Below are positions 43,112-53,390 of a stretch of 64,000 nucleotides of DNA, in pieces. The notes under the pieces are model-generated. The model was not told where the DNA came from, did not search any database, and worked only from the letters and a program-made list of their open reading frames with translations. Positions within the stretch are counted from its first letter, which is position 1; every line of letters begins with the position of its first letter. The translations under genes and the position numbers were made by a program. The DNA is taken from the NCBI RefSeq assembly GCF_009882935.1, contig NZ_WTVA01000015.1, forward strand, positions 124,001 to 188,000, given 5' to 3'. Origin of the DNA: Sneathiella chungangensis. Its GTDB lineage: Bacteria > Pseudomonadota > Alphaproteobacteria > Sneathiellales > Sneathiellaceae.

Positions 43112-44449
43112 GTGGTCAATTTACGTCCAGTCATGCCAACCCTACTGCTCGGCCTCGGCCTTGTAGCGGGCTCGGCGTTTGCGGCAGATGCGCCGTTGCT
43201 CACGCTCGCAGATGCCATCGAGATGGCCAAGGCGCAGAACTACCAATTACAGAATGCCGATCTTCAGATTGACGTCGTCGAAGAACAGAAGAAAGCCGTC
43301 GAAGCGAAGCAATATCCGCAACTCAGCGCACATGTTCACGGGCTGCAGAATTTCGTCGACAATGAATATACTTTCGAGAAAGGATCGCTCGGTACTGTCG
43401 GCGGCAGCCCTGTTCCCTCTTCGAACGTTTCTATCGATACGACGAACGGATTTACCACTCGCTATTCCTTGACGGCGACGCAGCCGCTCGTGGGCCTCTA
43501 TGAAATCGGCCTGAATGTTGACAAGCTGAAAACGCAGAAAGAAATTGCCCGCCAGCAATCCCGGCAAACGGAGCAATCCGTGACGTTGCAGGTAAAGCAG
43601 CTTTACTACCAGATCCTGAGCGACGAAAGCGCCATTGCCGCGACGAAATCCTCGGTCCAGTTCAATGAGGAACTCGTCAAGATCCTCAAGGACAATGTGG
43701 CCCAGAAGACGGAGCTTGAATATCAGCTCCTGAACGGAGAGGCGCAGCTCGCCTCCGCCCGCCACCAACTGCTGACCCAGCAGAACGACCTTCTGACGAC
43801 CAAGCAACAGCTCAATGCCCTGCTCGGCCGGGATATTTCAACGCCGTTCAGGGTAACCCCGGCAAATGCCAAGCCGGCACTTACTTTTGATGCCGAGCAG
43901 GCTGCCGATCAGGCGATTGAAAAACGCCCGGAAACCCAGGAAGCCCGGCTTCAGGTCAAGGCGGCAGAGACGGAAGTCGACATCCAGAAAAGCGGTTATC
44001 TGCCGGAGGTCAATCTTGTCGCCAGTTATGGCCGCGTCAACAACACGAACTTGCTGCCGGACGAGAGCCTTTATGTCGGATTTATCGCCAAATGGGATTT
44101 CTTCACCTGGGGAGCGGACGAGAGCAATGTGACGGGCTCCCGAATTGCCCTCCGGCAGGCGCAAAATTCCCTCCGCGATAACGAGGACCAAATCCGCGCG
44201 CAAGTGAGCCAGAGTATTCGCAACCTAGAAGTCGCGAGAGCCCTCGTGCCGGTGACCGAAATGGCCAAAAAAGCCGCTGAAGAAGAATTGCGGGTCAGCT
44301 TTAATCAATATAAGGCGAAAACCATTCTGCTGAGCGATCTGTTGAATGCCCAGGCACAGCTGCAACAGGCGAATGACAACTACCATCAGGCATTGCTCGG
44401 GGTCTGGAATGCCAGTGCCGCCCTCGAACAGGCACTGGGAGATGAATAG
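43112..44449 (+). CDS. TolC-family outer-membrane channel
   Basis: 445-residue outer-membrane factor of a tripartite pump. A signal peptide (LRPVMPTLLLGLGLVAGSAFA) is followed by the helical repeats of the family: LTLADAIEMAKAQNYQLQNADLQIDVVE, a repeat starting ADQAIEKRPETQEARLQVKAAE, and C-terminal LLSDLLNAQAQLQQANDNYHQALLG. The GTG at 43112 has GGGGGGAAAG upstream. It is first of a three-gene RND operon whose adaptor gene starts directly after its stop codon. Confidence 0.9.
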   Translation: MVNLRPVMPTLLLGLGLVAGSAFAADAPLLTLADAIEMAKAQNYQLQNADLQIDVVEEQKKAVEAKQYPQLSAHVHGLQNFVDNEYTFEKGSLGTVGGSPVPSSNVSIDTTNGFTTRYSLTATQPLVGLYEIGLNVDKLKTQKEIARQQSRQTEQSVTLQVKQLYYQILSDESAIAATKSSVQFNEELVKILKDNVAQKTELEYQLLNGEAQLASARHQLLTQQNDLLTTKQQLNALLGRDISTPFRVTPANAKPALTFDAEQAADQAIEKRPETQEARLQVKAAETEVDIQKSGYLPEVNLVASYGRVNNTNLLPDESLYVGFIAKWDFFTWGADESNVTGSRIALRQAQNSLRDNEDQIRAQVSQSIRNLEVARALVPVTEMAKKAAEEELRVSFNQYKAKTILLSDLLNAQAQLQQANDNYHQALLGVWNASAALEQALGDE

Positions 44450-45580
44450 ATGACATGGCAAGCGGCCTTGCGATATGGCTTGGCGATTGGCGTTTTGATG
44501 CTAACGGCCTGCGACTCGGAAGAGGCCCAGGAATCAGCTCCCCTGCAACCGGTCAGGGCGGCCGTTCTGACAGAGGATACGACGGCAAGCGATATCCGCT
44601 ACAGCGCCAATATTGAAGCCAATACACAGGTCAATGTGACATTCAAGGTAACCGGCTATGTCACGAAGCTTATGCAGATCAAGGGAGATGACGGAACGGA
44701 GCGCGCCGTTCAGGCCGGGGACAGGGTAAAGAAAGGGGATATCCTTGCGACGGTTGATTCCAAGGATATCCGGGACAGCCTGACACAGGCGGACAGCCAG
44801 GTCGCAGCGGCCCAGGCCAATCTCAACAAGGGCAAGCAGGATTATGACCGGGCGACCACCCTGTTCAAATCGGGCAGCATGACGGCGCCGGATTATGACA
44901 GCGCCAAGCAGGAATATGAAAATGCCGTCGCCCAGCTTGAAAATGCCAAGGCCGCGCAGAAGATCGCCCGGAATAACGTAAATGACTTTGATCTTGTCGC
45001 GCCACTCGACGGCGTTGTCCTGCAGCGCAATGTCGACGTTGGAACGCTCGCCAACCCGCAAACAGTCGCCTTCGTTATCGCCGATACGAACGTGGTCAAA
45101 GCCGTGTTCGGCGTTCCGGACAGCACCGTGCAATCGCTGAATATCGGGGACAGCCAGAATCTGACCACCCAATCCTATCCCGAAAAGGTTTTTACCGGCA
45201 AGATTTCCGAAATTGCCCCGTCTGCCGACACGAACAGCCGCGTGTTCGACGTGAAGGTCAATATCGATAACGGCGACGGCCTTCTGAAGGTTGGAATGAT
45301 CGCCTCGCTCAGCCTGCCGAGAGAGAGTGCCGGAACCCATCAGGGTCCGCTAATCCCGCTTGCCGCCGTCGTCAGGTCGAAGAATGATCCGAACGGATAT
45401 GCGGTTTTCGTGCTTGCGACGGAGGGTGACAAGACTATCGTCCGGCTGACCGACGTCGACCTTGGGGATGTGCATGGAAACCGGATCGCTGTTCTGAGCG
45501 GTCTGGATGCGAATTCACGGGTTGTAGTCAATGGCGCCTCGTTCGTCAGGGACGGCCAGCAAGTCGCGGTGATTCCGTAA
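44450..45580 (+). CDS. RND efflux periplasmic adaptor (lipoprotein)
   Basis: 376-residue membrane-fusion protein. A lipobox MLTAC places the lipidated residue at Cys21. The biotinyl-lipoyl-like and hairpin regions are visible: VTFKVTGYVTKLM, GDRVKKGDILATVDSKDI, a coiled-coil segment of about residues 110-175, FDLVAPLDGVVLQRNVDVG and beta-barrel VFGVPDSTVQSL. It links the outer-membrane channel to the pump. Its start immediately follows the TolC-type stop and the permease gene follows after 34 bases. Confidence 0.93.
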   Translation: MTWQAALRYGLAIGVLMLTACDSEEAQESAPLQPVRAAVLTEDTTASDIRYSANIEANTQVNVTFKVTGYVTKLMQIKGDDGTERAVQAGDRVKKGDILATVDSKDIRDSLTQADSQVAAAQANLNKGKQDYDRATTLFKSGSMTAPDYDSAKQEYENAVAQLENAKAAQKIARNNVNDFDLVAPLDGVVLQRNVDVGTLANPQTVAFVIADTNVVKAVFGVPDSTVQSLNIGDSQNLTTQSYPEKVFTGKISEIAPSADTNSRVFDVKVNIDNGDGLLKVGMIASLSLPRESAGTHQGPLIPLAAVVRSKNDPNGYAVFVLATEGDKTIVRLTDVDLGDVHGNRIAVLSGLDANSRVVVNGASFVRDGQQVAVIP

Positions 45581-45614
45581 TGTTGTCTTTGTTTGGGACA
45601 GGGGAGCCTAGCCA

Positions 45615-48600
45615 ATGAAGGACATTACGGAAACCCACAATACTGCCCGTTATTTTACCGAAAACCGGCATATTTCCTGGGTCCTGCTGATCGCCGTCTT
45701 CATGTGGGGGCTCTACGGATATTTCTCGATGCCGAAGGCCAAGGATCCGGCAATCCAGGTTCGCGTGGCGTCGGTCATTACAAGCTGGCCCGGCGCCGAC
45801 GCGACAAAAATAGAACAGCTGGTTACCCGCCCTATCGAGGAGCAGATCGCGCTCAGCTCAACCCTGCACCCCGTCAGCCCGACGAAATTTGCCGTTAAAT
45901 CCTTGACGCTTCCCAATCTCTCGATCGTCCAGATCCAGCTTGAAGAAACGCTGGATGATACCAAGGCGGCGTTCAACGAAATCGACCTGAACCTCAGATC
46001 CTTAAGTCTGCCGGCCGGCGCCGGGCCGATCCAGTTCAATGACGGTTTCGGCGATACAGCGGCGATCCTGATGACGGTGGCGAGCCCGACAGAAAATCCG
46101 GTGGAAATTTCCTTAAGGGCCCGGGATATCAAAACCGCGATCGAAAATGCCCGGAAAACCGGTGGTAAAAGCGAAGCCTCGCGCCGTTCCCTTGTTGTTG
46201 TCATGCCGCGTGATATCGCCCTCACCGCGCCCGGACGGAATATGGACCTGTTCAAGGACTACCTTGTCAAACGCGGGGATGTGTCCGATGCGGTTTTTAT
46301 AAAAGGCGCGGGGTTTATCGGGCTTGATTTCACAACCACCCTTTCTGATTCAGCGATCCTCAAGGAACTGGATGAGTTTCTACTGACGAAGCTCGCGCAG
46401 GTCAGTTTTCATGAAGATGCCTGGCCCGCCATCGTTATCGATGATCCGGAGAAAACAGACGAAAAGCTGCAGGCCTCGCCCGGCGGTAAATACAGCTACC
46501 GGGAGCTTGACGACTTTACGAACCTCATTATCCGCAATCTGCAGACAATTCCGCTGGTCACCGTCGTCAACAGCTCCGGCGTCGTCGATGAAAGGATCTA
46601 TCTCGAATATTCGCAGGATCTTCTTGCGTCCTACGGCCTGACGCCGAACGACGTGAGCAGCGCGATCGCCGCGCGGAACAGCGATATTTCCGGCGGCGAG
46701 TTTTACGCGAGCGGGTCCAGCGTCCTGGTCGAGCCAATCGGCAAATATACAAGCCCCGACCAGATCGGCGGCACTGCTTTCACGAAATCCCCCTCCGGCG
46801 CGCCGGTCTATCTCAGGGACATCGGCGAGGTTGTTCCGGGATATGTCTCCCCGCCCTCCTTCCTCAACTACTATAACTGGCGGGATGAGAACGGAAAATG
46901 GCAGCGCGGCAAAGCCATCTCGCTCGCCATCCAGATGCGCGACGGCGGTCAGATCGGCAAATTTGGCGAGGCCGTTGATCAGGTCCTGAAGGAGGTGCAG
47001 CCACACTTGCCCGACGACATCGTCATCGAGCGCATATCCAATCAGCCGTCCCAGGTCGCAGAGAATATCGACCTGTTCATGACCGCCCTGATCGAGGCCA
47101 TCGTGCTTGTCGTCGCGATTTCCTTCCTTGGCTTCTGGGAATGGCGCTCGGCTCTTCTGATGATGATATCGATCCCGATCACGCTCGCCATGACCTTCGG
47201 CATCATCGATACGCTGGGGATACAGTTACAACAGGTATCCATTGCGACATTGATCATCGCGCTCGGTCTGCTTGTCGATGATCCGGTTGTTGCCGGGGAC
47301 GCCATCAAGCGCGGCCTCGCCGCCGGGCAGCCGCGAATTCTTGCTGCCTGGCTCGGCCCCACCAAACTCGCCCATGCCATCATGTTCGCGACAATTACAA
47401 ATGTCGTGGCTTATCTTCCCTTTTTGCTGTTGACCGGCAATACGGGCGAATTCCTCTACAGCCTGCCGGTGGTGATGACGACGGCGCTGGTCTGTTCGCG
47501 GCTGGTCTCCATGAGTTTCCTGCCGTTTCTCGGCTATTACCTCCTGAGACCGCGCAACAAACATGAGCCGACGATTGAAGAGCGGCGGACGCGCGGGTTC
47601 AGCGGTCTTTATTTCCGCGTCGGCAGCTTCCTGATCGATCACCGCAAGAAAGCCCTGCTTGCGTCCTTGGCCTTTATCGCCTTGATCATCCCACTTAGTC
47701 AGACGCTGAAAACGTCGTTCTTTCCCGACGATGTGCAGTATCTTTTCTACGCCGATATAAATCTCCGGAATAACGCCACCATCCATGAAACCCAGAGGGT
47801 CACCGACCAGGCAGTCAGGATTGTTCAGGAAATCGCCGAAGATTTCGGCGCTAGCCTCGGCCCGGACGGCGGGGGCGATCCTCTCACCTTGATCGCGAGT
47901 TTTGTTGGGGGCGGCGCGCCGCGTTTCTGGTTCTCGGTCACACCGCAATTGCATCAGCGGAACTATGCGCAGCTTGTGATGCGGCTGAACAACAAGGAGC
48001 TGACGGCAGAACTGATCCCGCATCTGCAACAGGCCCTAAGTGCAAAAATTCCAGAGGCCGTCATCGACGTTCGGCAGTTGCAGACAAATCCGGTGCCCTA
48101 TCCTGTGGAAATCAGAATTTCCGCCAAATCCGCCGTTCAATCGGAAGGCCCGGAATCAGCAGCCGAGATTGCGACGCTGCGGCAACTGGCCGCCGAAATG
48201 GTGGCAATCCTTGCCGAGGCGCCGAATGCCGCGCGGGCACGCGATGACTGGGGCGAAGAATCCTTGCGCCTGCGCATCGAGATTGACCCGGACCGGGCGT
48301 TTCTGGCTGGCGTGACGAACCAGAATATCGCCGCGTCCTCGTCCGCCGGACTGAACGGCAATCAGGTAACGACCTTGCAACGCGGTGACAAGGATATTCC
48401 TGTCGTTTCCATATTGAAACCGTCGGAAAGGGCGCAGCTTTCCGATCTTGACAATCTCTATGTCTTTGCGACGACCAACAATAACAAGGTCCCGCTTGGC
48501 CAGATCGCGACCGTGGAATATCAACTGCATACGGAGCGCATTCTCCGCGAGGAGCATTTCCGCACCGTAAATGTACGCGCCTTTCCACTCGCCGGTGTTC

Positions 48601-49235
48601 TCCCCTCCGAGGTGATGAAGGCCATCGAAGAGGATCTTGACGCCTTCGCAAAGCGTCTGCCGCCCGGTTTCACCATGGAAATCACGGGAGAGCAGGCCAA
48701 TGCCCAGCAAGGCTTCAAGCAGTTGACCAAGGTGATGGGCATTTCCATAGGTCTGATTTTCGTTGCGCTCGTCTTCCAGTTCAAAAATGCGGTCAAGCCG
48801 CTGATCGTCCTGGCGGCCGTTCCCTATGGCGTTATCGGGGCGCTGGTCGCGCTCGCCGTAACCAACAGTCCGTTCGGGTTTATGGCGTTTCTCGGGATCG
48901 TAGCGCTGATCGGCGTGATTGTCAGCCATATCATCGTGCTTTTCGACTTTATCGAAGAAATGCACGAAAAAGGGGAACCCTTGCGCGAAGCCTTGCTTGA
49001 TGCCGGGATTGTCCGGCTGCGCCCCGTCCTGATTACCGTTGGCGCGACGGTGTTCGGCCTCGGCCCCCTGGCCTTGCATGGCGGACCCCTCTGGCAGCCG
49101 CTCTGTTATGCCCAGATCGGCGGCCTGACCATCGCCACCTTCACGACGTTGCTTCTTGTTCCCGTGATTTACTCCATTTTCGTGCTGGATCTGAAAGCGG
49201 TGAAATGGGAAGAGCGGGCAAGCGTTGCCGCATAA
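45615..49235 (+). CDS. RND efflux permease with enlarged first periplasmic loop
   Basis: 1206 residues, about 150 more than AcrB-type pumps. The first helix follows NTARYFTENRHISW; RND proton-relay aspartates are in ALGLLVDDPVVAGDAIKRG near residue 552 (AcrB has them near 407), while the distance from there to the C-terminus (about 650) is ordinary. The additional residues therefore lie before helix 4, in the first periplasmic domain. Helix-rich segments resume around 630-680 and 1020-1180. Substrate unknown; the group with SMPKAKDPAIQVR near the start is less studied than AcrB. Confidence 0.9.
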   Translation: MKDITETHNTARYFTENRHISWVLLIAVFMWGLYGYFSMPKAKDPAIQVRVASVITSWPGADATKIEQLVTRPIEEQIALSSTLHPVSPTKFAVKSLTLPNLSIVQIQLEETLDDTKAAFNEIDLNLRSLSLPAGAGPIQFNDGFGDTAAILMTVASPTENPVEISLRARDIKTAIENARKTGGKSEASRRSLVVVMPRDIALTAPGRNMDLFKDYLVKRGDVSDAVFIKGAGFIGLDFTTTLSDSAILKELDEFLLTKLAQVSFHEDAWPAIVIDDPEKTDEKLQASPGGKYSYRELDDFTNLIIRNLQTIPLVTVVNSSGVVDERIYLEYSQDLLASYGLTPNDVSSAIAARNSDISGGEFYASGSSVLVEPIGKYTSPDQIGGTAFTKSPSGAPVYLRDIGEVVPGYVSPPSFLNYYNWRDENGKWQRGKAISLAIQMRDGGQIGKFGEAVDQVLKEVQPHLPDDIVIERISNQPSQVAENIDLFMTALIEAIVLVVAISFLGFWEWRSALLMMISIPITLAMTFGIIDTLGIQLQQVSIATLIIALGLLVDDPVVAGDAIKRGLAAGQPRILAAWLGPTKLAHAIMFATITNVVAYLPFLLLTGNTGEFLYSLPVVMTTALVCSRLVSMSFLPFLGYYLLRPRNKHEPTIEERRTRGFSGLYFRVGSFLIDHRKKALLASLAFIALIIPLSQTLKTSFFPDDVQYLFYADINLRNNATIHETQRVTDQAVRIVQEIAEDFGASLGPDGGGDPLTLIASFVGGGAPRFWFSVTPQLHQRNYAQLVMRLNNKELTAELIPHLQQALSAKIPEAVIDVRQLQTNPVPYPVEIRISAKSAVQSEGPESAAEIATLRQLAAEMVAILAEAPNAARARDDWGEESLRLRIEIDPDRAFLAGVTNQNIAASSSAGLNGNQVTTLQRGDKDIPVVSILKPSERAQLSDLDNLYVFATTNNNKVPLGQIATVEYQLHTERILREEHFRTVNVRAFPLAGVLPSEVMKAIEEDLDAFAKRLPPGFTMEITGEQANAQQGFKQLTKVMGISIGLIFVALVFQFKNAVKPLIVLAAVPYGVIGALVALAVTNSPFGFMAFLGIVALIGVIVSHIIVLFDFIEEMHEKGEPLREALLDAGIVRLRPVLITVGATVFGLGPLALHGGPLWQPLCYAQIGGLTIATFTTLLLVPVIYSIFVLDLKAVKWEERASVAA

Positions 49236-49296
49236 AGCGAAAGCGTGACAAAGGGGCCGCAATCCAATTATAGTCTGCGCAATCAAAAGACGGCGT

Positions 49297-49311
49297 GCCG
49301 ATCCAATCGGC
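49297..49311. promoter_or_regulatory. Short inverted repeat upstream of TRAP binding-protein gene
   Basis: GCCGAT-CCA-ATCGGC, perfect 6-base arms, 35 bases before the TTG start. No U-run follows; it may be an operator or leader hairpin. Confidence 0.3.
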
Positions 49312-49345
49312 GCGACCGAAGTATTTGCATGAGGGAAGAATAACG

Positions 49346-50335
49346 TTGAGAACTTTTTTGGGCGCCTTCTTCGGCCTGATGCTTGTCGCGGGCATCACGA
49401 CCGCCGCCCAGTCGGCGGAAATCATGCGCTGCAGCCATCAGCTCCCGCCGGATAATCATATTGCCAAGATTATCGACCAATGGGCCGCGGAAATCGAAAC
49501 CCTCTCTGAAAATGCCATCGACGTTCAGGTGAACGGCGCCAACAGCCTGGTCAAAGCGCCGCGCAACGCCGCGGCTGTCCGTGCGGGCGAGATCGAATGC
49601 GCCTTTACAATGAACAGCCGCTGGGCCGAGAGCCTTCCCCTGATGGATGTTACGCTGGACCCCTTCGCGCTGCGCAATGTCGAGATTCTGAAAAAATGGA
49701 ACGGCTCTCGGGCGGCGAAGATACTGGAGCAGGAAGTCGCCGAAACCGGCCTGACAAATGTCGCCTGGCTTTTCACGACCTGGCGAACGGCGATCACATC
49801 AAAGGGCCGGTTCCTGACCAAGCCGTCAGATTTCAAGAATATCAGGATACAGGGGCTCGGCCCGATCTCCAATGCCGCCTTTGAGGCGATGGGCGCGACG
49901 CCCGTCGATATGTCCGACATGGCCGCCTATAAGGCGCTTGAAAAAGGCGAGCTGGATGCCGGGCTGACCAATATCTCAGCCGCTTTGTCGGCGCGATATT
50001 ACGATGTGCAGGATCATGTCACCATTCTGCCGCTGTTCACGATTTACTATAACGGCTATGTCAATTCGGAATGGTTCGACAAGCTTCCTGAAAAGAGCCG
50101 GCAGGCGATCCGGGAGGCCAGCGGCAAGGCCGCGCTTTGGGCGATCGAGGCCAGCGAAATTTCGGCCGCCGCCGCCCCCAAACTTCTGAAAGACGAAGGC
50201 ATGAAGGTTCATATCGCGACGGAGCCGGAAATCGAGAAATTGAAGGCAATCATGCGCCCGGCTTTCTCCAGGGCGTTTCTTGCCGCGACGGGTGCCGACG
50301 GCGAAGAACTGATCGATCTCTTGGAAGATATGTAA
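49346..50335 (+). CDS. TRAP transporter substrate-binding protein (DctP type), orphan
   Basis: 329-residue periplasmic binding protein. A signal peptide (RTFLGAFFGLMLVAGITTAAQSA) precedes MRCSHQLPPDNHIAKIIDQWAAEIE, and the TSKGRFLTKPSDFKNIRIQGLGPIS region carries the usual arginine/ligand segment of DctP. The start is a TTG at 49346 with GAGGGAAGAA upstream; starts further up give a poor signal peptide. No DctQ or DctM membrane component lies nearby, so its partner is elsewhere or it is a stand-alone sensor. A terminator follows at 50360. Confidence 0.88.
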   Translation: MRTFLGAFFGLMLVAGITTAAQSAEIMRCSHQLPPDNHIAKIIDQWAAEIETLSENAIDVQVNGANSLVKAPRNAAAVRAGEIECAFTMNSRWAESLPLMDVTLDPFALRNVEILKKWNGSRAAKILEQEVAETGLTNVAWLFTTWRTAITSKGRFLTKPSDFKNIRIQGLGPISNAAFEAMGATPVDMSDMAAYKALEKGELDAGLTNISAALSARYYDVQDHVTILPLFTIYYNGYVNSEWFDKLPEKSRQAIREASGKAALWAIEASEISAAAAPKLLKDEGMKVHIATEPEIEKLKAIMRPAFSRAFLAATGADGEELIDLLEDM

Positions 50336-50359
50336 ATTCAACGGCGTAGCGGATCGGGA

Positions 50360-50382
50360 CCGGGAAAAATATCCCGGCTTTT
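50360..50382 (+). terminator. Rho-independent terminator after TRAP gene
   Basis: CCGGGA-AAAATA-TCCCGG: a perfect 6-base GC-rich stem followed by CTTTTG, 25 bases after the stop at 50335. The U-run is short. Confidence 0.6.
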
Positions 50383-50464
50383 GAGAGTTCATTAACCGGT
50401 CCGGCGTAGTATCGAAGACGAAAATTGGTGGAAGCCGATCAATCGTCCTGTCTGGAGAAACGCG

Positions 50465-52090
50465 ATGAGCGCAGATATTTGGTCTGAACTGGCCGAATAT
50501 AATAAGGAAATCGAGGCGACCTCGCTTGTCGAACTCTTCGAGCGCGATCCGGCGCGCTTTGAGACCTTCTCGATTACGCTTGATGATATGTTGCTCGATT
50601 TCTCGAAAACCAGTCTCGACGAGACCGCCCGCAACCTGCTGGTCAAACTTGCAGAGGCGTCTGGCCTGGCGGACAAACGCGAGGCCATGTTCAAAGGCGC
50701 GCGCATCAATCGGACCGAAGGCCGTGCGGCGCTGCATACTGCCCTTCGCAATCGGAGCAACGAACCGGTCTTTGTCGGCGACGAGGATGTTATGCCGGGC
50801 ATCAATGACACTCTGGGGCAAATGGCCGCATTTGCGTCGGGAATCCGGTCCGGAGAGATTGGCGCCAGTGATAGCAGCGCATTTACGGATGTCGTCAACA
50901 TCGGGATCGGCGGGTCGGATCTGGGCCCGGCGATGGCAACCCGGGCTCTTGCCCCCTATCACAACGGCCCCCGGCTACATTTTGTCTCCAATATTGACAG
51001 TGCCGATATCGCCGACCTGTTGAAAAATCTTGATCCCGCAAGAACGCTTTTCATCGTCGCATCAAAAACCTTTACGACGATTGAAACGATGACGAATGCC
51101 GAAACGGCGAAAAGCTGGATGACCCGGGCCGTCGGGGACAAGGCAACCAATCATTTCGCCGCCGTTTCAACCGCGCTTGAAAGAACTTCCGCATTCGGCA
51201 TCGCGCCGGAACGCGTTTTCGGGTTCGAAGACTGGGTCGGCGGCCGATATTCGGTCTGGGGGCCCATTGGCCTTCCCCTGATGATCGCCATCGGCCCGGA
51301 GCACTTCACCGAGTTTTTGGAAGGCGGGCATGCCATGGATCGCCATTTCCGCAGGGCACCGCTTGACAAAAACATGCCCGTAATGCTTGGCCTGATCGGT
51401 ATCTGGCACAACAATATCCGCGGATATGGCAGCCGGGCGGTTCTGCCCTACGATCAGAGACTGGCGCGCCTTCCCGCCTATCTCCAACAACTCGATATGG
51501 AGAGCAACGGCAAGAGCATTACGCTTGAAGGTGAGGTTGTTCCCCAAAAAACCGGCCCTATTGTCTGGGGCGAGCCGGGAACCAACGGACAGCATGCCTT
51601 CTACCAGCTCATCCATCAGGGAAGCCAGGTGATCCCTTGCGAATTCTTGGTCGCCGCACAGTCTCATGAAACGGATCTGCAAAATCATCATCACCTGCTG
51701 CTCGCGAACTGCCTCGCGCAGTCGGAAGCGTTGATGCGCGGGCGCAGCCTTGCAGAGGTGATCGAAAACCTCACCGCCATGGGCGCATCGCAAGAGCGCC
51801 TCGACGCGGCGGTTCATCAGACCTTTCCCGGAAACCGCCCCTCCACAACGCTCATTTACCGGAAGCTGGATCCCTATACTTTGGGTCGGATAATTGCTCT
51901 GTATGAGCACCGCGTCTTTGTCGAAGGGGTAATCTGGGGGATCAACAGCTTCGATCAATGGGGGGTCGAGCTCGGTAAGGAACTTGCGGCAACCCTGCTG
52001 CCCTTGATCGGAGAGAAGAGCGGGCTTGACGAAAAAGACGGATCGACCCGCGGCCTCCTTGAAACCATTGCCCGCCTTCGACGTAAATGA
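50465..52090 (+). CDS. pgi: Glucose-6-phosphate isomerase
   Basis: Glycolytic and gluconeogenic enzyme interconverting glucose 6-phosphate and fructose 6-phosphate. 541 residues, normal. Sugar-phosphate-binding [19 protein letters not shown] is near residues 140-158, and [27 protein letters not shown] and [14 protein letters not shown] are highly conserved. No pentose-phosphate or glycolysis neighbour is present; it stands between an efflux module and a TRAP gene, with terminators on both sides. Confidence 0.97.
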   Translation: MSADIWSELAEYNKEIEATSLVELFERDPARFETFSITLDDMLLDFSKTSLDETARNLLVKLAEASGLADKREAMFKGARINRTEGRAALHTALRNRSNEPVFVGDEDVMPGINDTLGQMAAFASGIRSGEIGASDSSAFTDVVNIGIGGSDLGPAMATRALAPYHNGPRLHFVSNIDSADIADLLKNLDPARTLFIVASKTFTTIETMTNAETAKSWMTRAVGDKATNHFAAVSTALERTSAFGIAPERVFGFEDWVGGRYSVWGPIGLPLMIAIGPEHFTEFLEGGHAMDRHFRRAPLDKNMPVMLGLIGIWHNNIRGYGSRAVLPYDQRLARLPAYLQQLDMESNGKSITLEGEVVPQKTGPIVWGEPGTNGQHAFYQLIHQGSQVIPCEFLVAAQSHETDLQNHHHLLLANCLAQSEALMRGRSLAEVIENLTAMGASQERLDAAVHQTFPGNRPSTTLIYRKLDPYTLGRIIALYEHRVFVEGVIWGINSFDQWGVELGKELAATLLPLIGEKSGLDEKDGSTRGLLETIARLRRK

Positions 52091-52147
52091 TCCCTGCCTG
52101 AATTGTCGATAGGCACCGCCGTTCAAACAAATATTGCAGATCAAATT

Positions 52148-52182
52148 CCGCGACAGGCGCAGAAAATTTTCGCGGCGTTTTT
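52148..52182 (+). terminator. Rho-independent terminator after pgi
   Basis: CCGCGA and TCGCGG form a 6-base stem with a 16-base loop, followed by CGTTTTTC; 57 bases after the pgi stop. The loop is large, so strength is uncertain. Confidence 0.5.
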
Positions 52183-52259
52183 CTCACCGCAAGGTTTACG
52201 GAACGGGCAATAAATGAAACAATAAAATCCGGCTGAATTTATAAAATGGAGGGGGCCTC

Positions 52260-53390
52260 ATGCGACGGCTTTCCGGTCTTATTCTTGCGTCCCTCGTGCT
52301 TGTTGTCGTCAGTTTCGGGCCGGTCCATTTCGTCGCCGCGCAATCGGGCGCCGCCGGCGCGCCGGCCGCTCCCGCCGTTCTCGTCGCAAAGGTGATTGAG
52401 AAGGAAATTGCGAACGAATCCGTCTTTTATGGCCGGGTGGAGGCCACTGCCCGCGTCGAGATCAATGCCCGGATAGAAGGGTATCTCTCCGAAGTATCCT
52501 ACGTCGAAGGCAGCCGCGTGAATGCCGGAGATCTGCTCTTTAAGATCGAAAAAAGCATTTATGAGGCGAACGTCGCAGAGGCCCGCGCGAACCTGGCGAG
52601 CGCCGTCGCGACAGAAAAGCTGGCCAAACTTGATTATGAACGCTCAAAGGAACTGGTGGCGCGAAAGGCGGTTTCTCAGGCGCAACTTGATCAGGATCTC
52701 GCACAATATGAAGGTGCCCAGGCCACTGTCGCCGCGCGAAAGGCGGAACTTTCTCTTGCGGAAATCAATCTTGGCTATACCGAGATACGGGCGCCGATAA
52801 CAGGCCGCATCGGTAAGGCCAATGAAACCAAGGGATCCCTTGTCGGGCCATCAAGCGAGGCGCTCGCCCTGCTCGTCGCGCAGGATCCTGTTCACGTGGC
52901 CTGGCCCGTTCCCGACCGGCTTTTTACGGAAATCAGCAAACGGCGCCTCAACGCCGATGACGTGACGGTAAAATTAAGGCTGCCGGATGATACGCTTTAC
53001 CAGCAGGGGGGACGGATCATTTATGCGGACCCAAGCGCAAATGATGCGACCAATACCATAACGGTCCGCGCCGAATTTCCGAACCCGGATATGCTGCTGG
53101 TCGACCAGCAACTCGTCAGCGTCATTATCGAAAGCAAGGAAGCGCAAAAACATCTGGTCATTCCGCAAGACGCCTTGCTGCTTGATCAGCAGGGCCCCTA
53201 TGTCTTTACAGTCGAGGCGGATGACAAAGTGGCCGTCCGGCGCATTGTGACCGGCGCACAGCAGGGGCTTTCCCTGGTCGTTGAAAAAGGCCTCAACCTT
53301 GGTGATCGCGTCATTGTTGCCGGACAGCAGAAGGTCCGGAACGGCATATCCGTAAATCCCAAAACCGCCCCGCAGAGCGAGGCGAATTGA
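52260..53390 (+). CDS. RND efflux periplasmic adaptor
   Basis: 376-residue membrane-fusion protein with a signal peptide ([26 protein letters not shown]) and no lipobox. Typical adaptor features: [42 protein letters not shown], a helical hairpin at about residues 95-170, and [26 protein letters not shown]. The Shine-Dalgarno GGAGGGGG is very strong. Its stop overlaps the permease start by four bases (53387-53390), so the two are translationally coupled. No outer-membrane channel is encoded next to it. Confidence 0.94.
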   Translation: MRRLSGLILASLVLVVVSFGPVHFVAAQSGAAGAPAAPAVLVAKVIEKEIANESVFYGRVEATARVEINARIEGYLSEVSYVEGSRVNAGDLLFKIEKSIYEANVAEARANLASAVATEKLAKLDYERSKELVARKAVSQAQLDQDLAQYEGAQATVAARKAELSLAEINLGYTEIRAPITGRIGKANETKGSLVGPSSEALALLVAQDPVHVAWPVPDRLFTEISKRRLNADDVTVKLRLPDDTLYQQGGRIIYADPSANDATNTITVRAEFPNPDMLLVDQQLVSVIIESKEAQKHLVIPQDALLLDQQGPYVFTVEADDKVAVRRIVTGAQQGLSLVVEKGLNLGDRVIVAGQQKVRNGISVNPKTAPQSEAN

